Source: an uncultured bacterium
GTDB lineage: Bacteria; Bacteroidota; Bacteroidia; CAILMK01
Assembly (NCBI GenBank): GCA_903829945.1
Contig: CAIKRV010000044.1
Coordinates: forward strand, 21,370 to 85,369
DNA length: 64,000 bases
Direction: 5' to 3'
Under the pieces are notes generated by a model that ran no database searches, was not told where the DNA came from, and saw only the letters and a program-made list of their open reading frames with translations. Positions 50,475 through 58,580 of this stretch are shown here, one piece after another; positions within the stretch are counted from its first letter, which is position 1; the number at the start of each line of letters is the position of its first letter. The position numbers and the translations under genes were made by a program.

Positions 50475-51833
50475 ATGGAACTTCACCCAACTGATCATAT
50501 AAAACTATCTGACCTTCTAGAAGAAATTGATTATACAATTAAGAAGCATTTTGATAAGGAGTATTATTGGGTTTCTGCACGAACAATAAACGTAAAAAAA
50601 TATGAAACTGTTAGACGCTGTTACTTGACACTTGAAGAAATAGAGAATCAAAATAAAAAAGCAGAAATTAGAGCGGTTTTTTGGGCGAACTATTATCATG
50701 AAATAGAAAGTTTTGAGAAACTAACAAAGCAAGAATTTAAAGATGGAACAGAAATCATTTGTAAAGTCAAAGTAAGATATCATAAGATTTATGGACTTAA
50801 CCTCGATATAATTAAACTTGATTTTGCACATACACTTGGGCTAATTGAAATTGAAAGGATCAATACACTTGAACGTCTAGTAAAGGAGAATCCTAAAATA
50901 ATTAATCTTTTTGAGGGTAATTATAAGACTTTGAATAATTGTTTACGTATTCCACGAATTTTTACAAAAATAGCATTAATTACTGCCCCAAATTCAGATG
51001 GGCAAAGAGATTTTCTACAAGAATTGAAAAAAAACAAACATGGTTATACGTTTTCTGTAACTGAATATTTAACAACAATGCAAGGTGAAACAGCAAGTAA
51101 ACTAATTCTAGAACAACTTGAAAATATAAAAAAAAATAAAGATAAATTTGATGCTGTTGCTATAGTTCGAGGTGGAGGTTCGCTTGGAGACTTAAAGCCT
51201 TTTGACAATTACGACCTTGCGAAATATGTCGCAAGTTTTCCAATTCCAATTTATACAGGCATTGGGCATGATCGAAATCAAAGCATAGTTGATTTAATGG
51301 TAAGAGAACAAAAAACACCAACTAAAGTTGCCTCAACTTTTGTTGAACAAAATTTTACATTTGAAAACAACCTAATTGAAGTTAAAAATAAATTTTTCGT
51401 ATTGGTTGATGAGATAATTAAACAGGCAATTGAGGATATAAAAGATGCGAAAAGTATTATTAAACTTTCAAGTCCTCAAGCAATTCTTAACAGAGGTTTT
51501 GCAATTATAATGTGCGGAAATAAAATTATTATTGACCCAAAATCAATAAATATAAATACAGAATTAAAGACTCTATTAAAGGGCGATTATATACATAGTA
51601 TTGTAACTAAAAAAACTAAAAATGGAAAAAAATTAAATTATAATACCGCATATCTCAAGCTTGAGGAAATTATTGATCAATTGGAGAATGGAGAAATTCC
51701 GATTGACAAACTTGGAGAAAAAGTAAGGCAGGCAAATGAACTAATTGAAATTTGCGAAAATAGTCTGCGTAATATTCAAGAAGAAATCAAAGCAACTACT
51801 AAAAATAAAACGACAAGACAGCGAAAAAAATAA
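50475..51833 (+). CDS. Exodeoxyribonuclease VII large subunit-like protein with C-terminal XseB-like domain
   Basis: IALITAPNSDGQRDFL, AIVRGGGSLGDLKPFDNYDLAKYVASFPIPIYTGIGHD, SPQAILNRGFAII; then LNYNTAYLKLEEIIDQLENGEIPIDKLGEKVRQANELIEICENSLRNIQEEI resembling XseB. Confidence 0.85.
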   Translation: MELHPTDHIKLSDLLEEIDYTIKKHFDKEYYWVSARTINVKKYETVRRCYLTLEEIENQNKKAEIRAVFWANYYHEIESFEKLTKQEFKDGTEIICKVKVRYHKIYGLNLDIIKLDFAHTLGLIEIERINTLERLVKENPKIINLFEGNYKTLNNCLRIPRIFTKIALITAPNSDGQRDFLQELKKNKHGYTFSVTEYLTTMQGETASKLILEQLENIKKNKDKFDAVAIVRGGGSLGDLKPFDNYDLAKYVASFPIPIYTGIGHDRNQSIVDLMVREQKTPTKVASTFVEQNFTFENNLIEVKNKFFVLVDEIIKQAIEDIKDAKSIIKLSSPQAILNRGFAIIMCGNKIIIDPKSININTELKTLLKGDYIHSIVTKKTKNGKKLNYNTAYLKLEEIIDQLENGEIPIDKLGEKVRQANELIEICENSLRNIQEEIKATTKNKTTRQRKK

Positions 51834-52006
51834 TAACCACAATCGTGATTGGACATTGACATTAAAGTAATAAATATAACGCGCTCAACCTACTTCTCTA
51901 AAAATAAGAGTACATTTCGAGTCTATACAATCAGGTACCGCTTCCACAGATAACCCTAAGCTAAAAAGATCAAAATACTACAATAATAAAGGGGTCATAA
52001 ATATCT

Positions 52007-52474
52007 ATGTATTACAACAATAAATTCTTCTGTAGCATTAAAACCTATTTTCTACTTTTCATGGTTTTAACTTTATTGTCATGCACAAGTACTAAGCAAA
52101 TAGCCAATTATCAGACGATAAAAGACTGTCGATCTAAATGGATTTTCAAGGACCTTGAAATGAAAGATAGTATTAAAATATTATTAATTGAATACCAAAT
52201 GAGGAGAGACCTTGTCTATTTTCCAAATTTTATAATAGGAGTAACGAATGATGGTGATACAATAGGAGTACTTGACAGAATAAATCATGACATTCATGAT
52301 TTTGGTCAAAAAGGAAAACGGATAAATATAATTCCGTCCAGATGGTCTGAAGAAGAAAAGAACAATAAAAAACCAGTCTTTAGAATATATAAAGATCCCA
52401 ATGATTTTAATTTAATTTGTAGAGCATTGACAATATATTATGGTGCCATAGAAATTAAACCATTAAATAATTGA
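52007..52474 (+). CDS. Hypothetical lipoprotein
   Basis: Lipobox-like MVLTLLSC. Confidence 0.5.
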   Translation: MYYNNKFFCSIKTYFLLFMVLTLLSCTSTKQIANYQTIKDCRSKWIFKDLEMKDSIKILLIEYQMRRDLVYFPNFIIGVTNDGDTIGVLDRINHDIHDFGQKGKRINIIPSRWSEEEKNNKKPVFRIYKDPNDFNLICRALTIYYGAIEIKPLNN

Positions 52475-52645
52475 TTAGCTTTCAAACCAACCTATCTAAG
52501 CTCGAGAGTTAAGCAAAGTACTATCTTGCGTATATAATCTGACGTCACCAATGGGTGTCAATCTTTGAAAATTTTTCGTACGCGTCTATATTGCAAATCC
52601 ACTTGATGCCTATGATACAAAGGTCATCAAATTAATTAATGCAAA

Positions 52646-53368
52646 TTACTGTGTATAATAAAATGCATTAGTTTGCATATATGGAGAAACCCATTTATTA
52701 TTTTGGTCCATATACTGAAATTCCTTTTGTGGCATTAAAAGGACCTTAAATATAAAAAATGATTGATCAATCCGTAATTCCTTTTCCATTTTTTCAGTTA
52801 ATGAATAAGTGATAAAATTTCGAAGCACTAAAGGAGTATTTGAATTAGTATAGGTCCAAGTAGTAATATTTTTCTTTTGATCTTTTATACCATTTTTCTC
52901 ATTGAATCCCCAATAGGTAAAATTACTCAAATCAAAACCATTCACATCAAAGTTTGATAATGGAGCAATAAATGTAATTCTATCCAAATGAATTATTACT
53001 CCATTAGATTGAGTATTGCTCATACTTAATTTTCGCTCTTTATTAATGTTTATACCGGAAGAATTTGAATTAATTTTATCCTCATCCTGCCAATACGGAA
53101 TACTGGTATTTCCAACAATCAATGAACTTTTTTTCCAATCTATATATATTGGAACATTAAGCTTATTGGTAATAGTGAATGAAAATTTCCCTCCATTGGC
53201 CCACATATTATAATTTATTTTGAGGGTATCATTTTCGTAGGTCAGTTTTGTAGTGTCACTTGTTATGGAATTAGAGCGCACGTAACATACATATTGAGAA
53301 GAACAGCTACTTAATAAAATTAAAAAACCAAACAAATATTTCATCAGTAGATTTATTTTTAAAAACAT
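52646..53368 (-). CDS. Hypothetical lipoprotein
   Basis: Lipobox-like FGFLILLSSC. Confidence 0.5.
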   Translation of the reverse strand: MFLKINLLMKYLFGFLILLSSCSSQYVCYVRSNSITSDTTKLTYENDTLKINYNMWANGGKFSFTITNKLNVPIYIDWKKSSLIVGNTSIPYWQDEDKINSNSSGININKERKLSMSNTQSNGVIIHLDRITFIAPLSNFDVNGFDLSNFTYWGFNEKNGIKDQKKNITTWTYTNSNTPLVLRNFITYSLTEKMEKELRIDQSFFIFKVLLMPQKEFQYMDQNNKWVSPYMQTNAFYYTQ

Positions 53369-53410
53369 TTTTCATTTCAGCAAAGAGACATATTTCAAAT
53401 AAATAATATT

Positions 53411-54289
53411 TTACTCTAAATATTTCATGTCCTCTTCGCTCAGTTTTATCTCGGTAGATTTTAGATTTTCTTCAAAATGTTTTAATGATGATGTTCCCGG
53501 AATGGGCAATAACCAAGGAGAGCGATGCAGTAACCAAGCAAGGTTTATTTGCGCAACAGAGGCATTATATTTTTTGGCAATGATCGAAATTCTTTCATCC
53601 TTTTTCGGCATGGATTGAAACAAGGAAAAATATGGCACCAAAGGGATTTGATTTTTCTCACAGATCGCAAGCACTTCCTCTCCCCCTCGTGTTTTTTGTC
53701 CCCATTGCTCCATGGATACACGCTGCGCATGACCATACATATTTTCCACCGTGGCAATATTTCCCATTTTCATGGCAATATTCAATTCCTCCGGACTTAC
53801 ATTACTGACTCCTACATGTAATATTTTCCCTTCTTTTTGCATGTCAAACATGGTGGCCATGGATTCCTCAAAAGGTACACCACTGCCATGAATAACCCTG
53901 AAATGCACCAATGAAATCTGCTCTAATTTTAGAGTGCGCAGGTTATTATCAATGCTGCTGCGCAAATTCTCCGGTCGATTGAAAGGTATCCAGCTTTTAT
54001 CCGGTTTGCGAGCACCACCAACCTTAGTACAAATAACCAAGTCATCCTGATAAGGATAAATGGCTTCTGCAATCAAACGATTGGTCACGTCTTCACCGTA
54101 ATAATCGGCGGTATCAATAAAGTTAATACCGCTTTCAATACATTTCTTTAATATTTGAATAGCTTCCGGTCTATTGGGCGGCTCACCATAAATTCCCTCC
54201 CCGGTTAGACGCATGGTACCGTATCCGAATCGATTCACTTTAAGAGGATTTTTACTGCCTCCGGCAATGATAATTTCTTGTCTGTTCAT
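53411..54289 (-). CDS. Aldo/keto reductase
   Basis: FGYGTMRLTGEGIYG, NFIDTADYYGEDVTNRLIAEA, LHRSPWLLPIPGTSSLKHFEENL. Confidence 0.93.
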   Translation of the reverse strand: MNRQEIIIAGGSKNPLKVNRFGYGTMRLTGEGIYGEPPNRPEAIQILKKCIESGINFIDTADYYGEDVTNRLIAEAIYPYQDDLVICTKVGGARKPDKSWIPFNRPENLRSSIDNNLRTLKLEQISLVHFRVIHGSGVPFEESMATMFDMQKEGKILHVGVSNVSPEELNIAMKMGNIATVENMYGHAQRVSMEQWGQKTRGGEEVLAICEKNQIPLVPYFSLFQSMPKKDERISIIAKKYNASVAQINLAWLLHRSPWLLPIPGTSSLKHFEENLKSTEIKLSEEDMKYLE

Positions 54290-54301
54290 ATTTATTTAAA
54301 A

Positions 54302-54829
54302 TTAAAATAATGCGCTATTGCTCGCTCTATTGTCAACAATGTTCGTCCGTAAGAAAGTAGAGCCGCTAAGGAATGACCTCATCGAATGATTAAAATCATT
54401 AAATAAGGGATAGTATTCTTTTATAATTTTTATATAAATTTTTTCAGCAATTTCTTCATTATAAGTATGCAAGGTATCGTTTCGGCTTTTTATCATATCC
54501 ATCCAAATATCCGCATTAGAAATTAGTCCCACGGCAAAAGCTTCACGAATAGCATCTCTAGTACCCTTAATGGTATTATTTCCTTGATATTCGGCATAAT
54601 CCTTCATTACATTCCAAGCAAGTTCATGGGTATATTCAAATCTATGAATCAAACCTACCTTATTAAGACGCAAAATAGCGTTTGTTATTTCCTCATTATC
54701 GCCGGCAATTTCTTTGTCCTCTTCGTCAAATTCATCCAGAATGTCAATTGCGGTTTTCAATTGATTTAATGCTTTACGAAAATTTGAAAACCGCTGTTCC
54801 CAGCGAATATCTTTATTCTTGTCTTCCAT
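54302..54829 (-). CDS. HI0074-family nucleotidyltransferase substrate-binding (HEPN-like) protein
   Basis: WEQRFSNFRKALNQLKTAI, RFEYTHELAWNVMKDYAEYQG, RDAIREAFAVGLI, SRNDTLHTYNEEIAEKI. Confidence 0.88.
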   Translation of the reverse strand: MEDKNKDIRWEQRFSNFRKALNQLKTAIDILDEFDEEDKEIAGDNEEITNAILRLNKVGLIHRFEYTHELAWNVMKDYAEYQGNNTIKGTRDAIREAFAVGLISNADIWMDMIKSRNDTLHTYNEEIAEKIYIKIIKEYYPLFNDFNHSMRSFLSGSTFLRTNIVDNRASNSALF

Positions 54830-55084
54830 TTATTTATACCTTCAGTTTTAATTTAGTGGTGCCGTGTTTTCCGGTCAATTGCGTTCATTTATATTGTTGC
54901 CTCAAACCTGCCACGTCTTCTGTGGGAGACTCCCGAATCATCGGGACAGGTGGGATGTATTAAATCATGCTCCGCCGCTATGATCTCCGACCGCAAGCTA
55001 AGAAAAATACTTGAAAAGATAAAAAATTCAACCATAATTCATCAACAAACCTCAGCGAACATCATATGTTTTGACGAAGTCAAA

Positions 55085-55222
55085 ACTCCTCACCTTAGCA
55101 AGGGGAGGTGGACGCGAAGCGGACGGAGGGGATGATATCAGACCGCGAAACTCAGTGGAGAGCGGATAGAGAACACAATCCCCTCCGCCCTCCGGGCACC
55201 TCCCCTTGCTAAGTGGAGGAGT
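55085..55222. repeat. Long imperfect inverted repeat (REP/MITE-like palindromic element)
   Basis: ACTCCTCACCTTAGCAAGGGGAGGTG...GGACGGAGGGGAT versus ATCCCCTCCGCCCTCCGGGCACCTCCCCTTGCTAAGTGGAGGAGT, about 44 nt apart. Confidence 0.8.
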
Positions 55223-55238
55223 TCCGCTGAAGCGGAAC
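55221..55238. repeat. Short perfect palindrome adjoining the inverted repeat
   Basis: GTTCCGC-tgaa-GCGGAAC. Confidence 0.7.
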
Positions 55239-55488
55239 ATTATTCCCAGTGATTAATAATTTTATTCAGACTTTGGAACTAATTGCCTTTGTCTTTGGTT
55301 TATGCCCCTGTACGCTAATAGAATTTCTTAAGGCTATAGCAGGTAAACTTCTCCTTACCCCCTGCCCCACGCAATTCGGTAGCCTCATAACATAGGATAG
55401 TATTTTTACACTTTTTGTGCCTGCTATAGGTGCATTTGCTTATTGGATTTTACTGTCCTGTATTTTTTGAACTTTACAATTTATTTTA

Positions 55489-57009
55489 ATGACATTTGAC
55501 CAATTACAATTGGCGGAACCAATTTTGCGCTCTTTAAGCACAGAAGGTTATACCCGTCCTACACCCATTCAAGCACAATCAATTACACCAATTATGGAAG
55601 AACGCGACTTATTAGGTTGCGCTCAAACGGGCACCGGCAAAACGGCCGCTTTTGCCCTTCCGGTCTTACATCTTTTATATCATAGAAAAACGGAAGAAAA
55701 AACTCCACGTATTAAAGTTTTGGTACTTACGCCAACCCGCGAACTGGCCATCCAAGTGGATGAAAGTTTCCGTACGTATGGCAGGCATACCGGCATTAAA
55801 ACTGCCGTTATCTTCGGTGGCGTATCCCAATCCAGTCAGGAACAGGCCGTACGCCGTGGCGCTGATATAGTAGTCGCTACACCGGGCCGTTTATTAGACC
55901 TGATTAAACAAAATATTGTCAGCCTAAAACAGATAGAAATCTTTATCCTCGATGAGGCAGACCGTATGTTGGATATGGGCTTTATTCATGATATTAAGCG
56001 TATTATCCCAATGTTGCCGGAAAAGAAGCAAACACTTTTCTTTTCGGCCACCATGCCTGCGGAAATTCGCCAATTGGCGGATAAATTATTACATGATCCC
56101 GTAAAAGTAGAAGTTGCTCCGGTAGCTTCCACCGCGGATACCATTCAGCAAGAAGTTCTATTTGTAGAAAAGAACGATAAAAAGGCTTTATTAAATTATA
56201 TTTTGGAAGATCCTGAAATTCGCAGGGCCTTGGTATTTACCCGTACCAAACATGGCGCTGATAAAGTAGTGAAGGAGCTTAATAAAATAGGTATTAAAGC
56301 CGAGGCCATCCATGGCAATAAAGCCCAAAATGCGCGTCAAAGGGCATTGGATGGTTTTAAAAGCGGACGCCTGCGTATATTAGTAGCTACGGATATAGCA
56401 GCACGCGGTATTGATGTGGATGAAATTACCCACGTTATTAATTATGAAATTCCGAATGAACCGGAAACCTATGTGCATCGTATCGGCAGAACGGGGCGTG
56501 CCGGGGCCAGTGGCAAATCTATTTCATTTTGCGATGAAGAAGAACGCGCATACTTAAAGGACATTCAAAAATTAATTCGCAAACCGGTTCCGATGAATGA
56601 TGCTCATCCCTATGTATCACGTATTCCGGTGCCGGCATCTTTACTCTTAAATGAAACACCGATGCGCAGAGGCAGGGAACCTCGTCCGGTAGTAGTGGGC
56701 AATCCGCAAAAACATACGAATAATAATGCCGGTAAGGAGCCGCGCACCCAAGAGCCATTGAGGGCCCAAGCACCAAAAAGCACGATTCCTTGGGGCAATA
56801 GCACCATCCATCAAAAAAATAACGGAGGTAATAGAGGAGCAGGCAGTTCAAATAATAATCAAGGGAATGCGCATCGCCCGGCAGGAACTAATGCTTCGGC
56901 AAAACCGGAAGCCACCGGCAGGAGCGGATTTTGGAGAAATAAAAAGTTTCAAGATAAAAAAAATTCGAATTCCTCAGGCCAATCGGCCTCTTGGAAGGAA
57001 ATGGAATAA
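55489..57009 (+). CDS. DEAD-box RNA helicase (RhlE-like)
   Basis: GCAQTGTGKTAAFALPVL, LDEADRMLDMGF, FSATMP, HRIGRTGRAG; Asn/Gly/basic-rich tail. Confidence 0.95.
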   Translation: MTFDQLQLAEPILRSLSTEGYTRPTPIQAQSITPIMEERDLLGCAQTGTGKTAAFALPVLHLLYHRKTEEKTPRIKVLVLTPTRELAIQVDESFRTYGRHTGIKTAVIFGGVSQSSQEQAVRRGADIVVATPGRLLDLIKQNIVSLKQIEIFILDEADRMLDMGFIHDIKRIIPMLPEKKQTLFFSATMPAEIRQLADKLLHDPVKVEVAPVASTADTIQQEVLFVEKNDKKALLNYILEDPEIRRALVFTRTKHGADKVVKELNKIGIKAEAIHGNKAQNARQRALDGFKSGRLRILVATDIAARGIDVDEITHVINYEIPNEPETYVHRIGRTGRAGASGKSISFCDEEERAYLKDIQKLIRKPVPMNDAHPYVSRIPVPASLLLNETPMRRGREPRPVVVGNPQKHTNNNAGKEPRTQEPLRAQAPKSTIPWGNSTIHQKNNGGNRGAGSSNNNQGNAHRPAGTNASAKPEATGRSGFWRNKKFQDKKNSNSSGQSASWKEME

Positions 57010-57045
57010 AGTAATTGCAACGGGCAATTATAGATAAATACTTGT

Positions 57046-57084
57046 ATGCCGGACGGATGTATTAAAAAATACGAAGTCCGGCAT
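57046..57084. repeat. Inverted repeat after the helicase gene
   Basis: ATGCCGGAC...GTCCGGCAT 9-bp arms; possible terminator without a strong T tract. Confidence 0.5.
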
Positions 57085-57208
57085 TCCTGTAAAAAAAATT
57101 GTGAAGGGTCGGCGCCTCGGAACAATATTTGCAGCTCAGATTAACTTTATAGCAAAAAAAACATCTAAAACTGTAACTTTTAAAATTCACCCACGTTAAA
57201 CCACTATT

Positions 57209-57703
57209 ATGAATGCTAAGGAATATAATGCCATTGTAGACCGACACGCAGACGGGCTGTACCGCTTTATCCTGAAAAATTGCAGAGATGCAGCTGTAGC
57301 CCAGGATGTTGTACAAGATGCATTTGAAAAAATGTGGCTGGTACATGGCAAAGTAGACTTTGAAAAAGCAAAGTCCTACTTATTCACTACCGCCTATCAT
57401 ACTTTAATTGACCATATTAGGAAAAATAAGCGCATCACGATGTTGGAAGAACATCATGAAGCTGCTTTCTTTTATACTACAGAATACAATGGTACACAGG
57501 AATTAATTGATTCCGCCATCCAGCATTTGCCTGAATCTCAGAAATCAGTATTGTTATTACGTGATTATGAGGGGTATTCCTATCATGAAATTGCAGAAAT
57601 CACGGGATTAAATGAATCCCAGGTGAAAGTTTATATTCATCGTGCACGTATGTTTATGCGCGCATTTATTCAAAAAATGGAGGGCTTTTATCATGAGTCA
57701 TGA
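57209..57703 (+). CDS. ECF-type RNA polymerase sigma factor
   Basis: AVAQDVVQDAFEKMWL region 2; LPESQKSVLLLRDYEGYSYHEIAEITGLNESQVKVYIHRAR region 4. Confidence 0.92.
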   Translation: MNAKEYNAIVDRHADGLYRFILKNCRDAAVAQDVVQDAFEKMWLVHGKVDFEKAKSYLFTTAYHTLIDHIRKNKRITMLEEHHEAAFFYTTEYNGTQELIDSAIQHLPESQKSVLLLRDYEGYSYHEIAEITGLNESQVKVYIHRARMFMRAFIQKMEGFYHES

Positions 57704-58454
57704 GCTGAATGATAAATACAAAGCTTTTTTATCTTCCCTTTATGATACCTTAAAGGAAGAAGAACTTTTGGAAGCCGAACAAGCGGAAGAAGTAGAAAAC
57801 CGAGTATTTACCAAAGCTTTTGCAAAACCTGATTTAAGCATTCAATTTCCGGATAAAAATAAGCTCAAAAAAATAGAGCAACACAAAATATACGCGCTTA
57901 GAAAGTATGCCCCTCAAGCCATGAGCTTGGCCGCTACCTTAGTATTGGGTCTAATTATGCATACCCAAGCACCTCAGGGTGGAACGGCTTCCAAGTACAA
58001 TAATACAGACGATAAACTTTTACCTAGTTTCCCGGTAATGCAGCAGCCACTTAGCCCGATCGTCAGTTCCGGCTTTGAGGCCTCCCCTGCATTTACCCAT
58101 ATTAAAAACCTCACCTTATCCGATAAAACGCAAAGCAATCAATCCAGTTTGACGGCGGGAGAAATAGCTGCCGGCAGAAAAGAATTGGATAATGTAATGA
58201 AGCTATTGCGTAATCGTACCCAGGAATATTCCACGGCATCCATTGCGGCTCCTGCTACGGATGAATATATCAGTGCATTGGTATTCAGAAACCGACAAGG
58301 TTTCGGTCAAGCAGAAACTAAAATATTTTTAGACAATCCCTTGGCTAAACCACTGGCACAAATTGGAGATAGGGAAATTCCTTCCCGTCATACTTTAACG
58401 AATTTAAATAAAGATAACATGTATAGCCTGCGTGTTTCTCTAGCTCGATGGTGA
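57693..58454 (+). CDS. Single-pass membrane protein, putative anti-sigma/regulatory partner
   Basis: Start MSHELNDKYK at 57693 overlaps the sigma stop; one hydrophobic segment (QAMSLAATLVLGLIM). Confidence 0.55.
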   Translation: MSHELNDKYKAFLSSLYDTLKEEELLEAEQAEEVENRVFTKAFAKPDLSIQFPDKNKLKKIEQHKIYALRKYAPQAMSLAATLVLGLIMHTQAPQGGTASKYNNTDDKLLPSFPVMQQPLSPIVSSGFEASPAFTHIKNLTLSDKTQSNQSSLTAGEIAAGRKELDNVMKLLRNRTQEYSTASIAAPATDEYISALVFRNRQGFGQAETKIFLDNPLAKPLAQIGDREIPSRHTLTNLNKDNMYSLRVSLARW

Positions 58455-58475
58455 TTTGATGAATTTATTATTTTG

Positions 58476-58512
58476 AAAAACCTTGTTGCCGTGTAGGCAA
58501 CAAGGTTTTTTT
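58476..58512 (+). terminator. Rho-independent terminator
   Basis: AAAAACCTTGTTGCC-gtgta-GGCAACAAGGTTTTTTT. Confidence 0.85.
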
Positions 58513-58532
58513 TACAAAATAGTACCTCACAA

Positions 58533-58563
58533 AAAAAAGAGCAGGCCAAAGCCCGCTCTTTTT
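58533..58563 (-). terminator. Terminator for the minus-strand M6 protease gene
   Basis: AAAAAGAGCaGGCcaaaGCCcGCTCTTTTT. Confidence 0.7.
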
Positions 58564-58580
58564 ATATTACTAATTGATTA

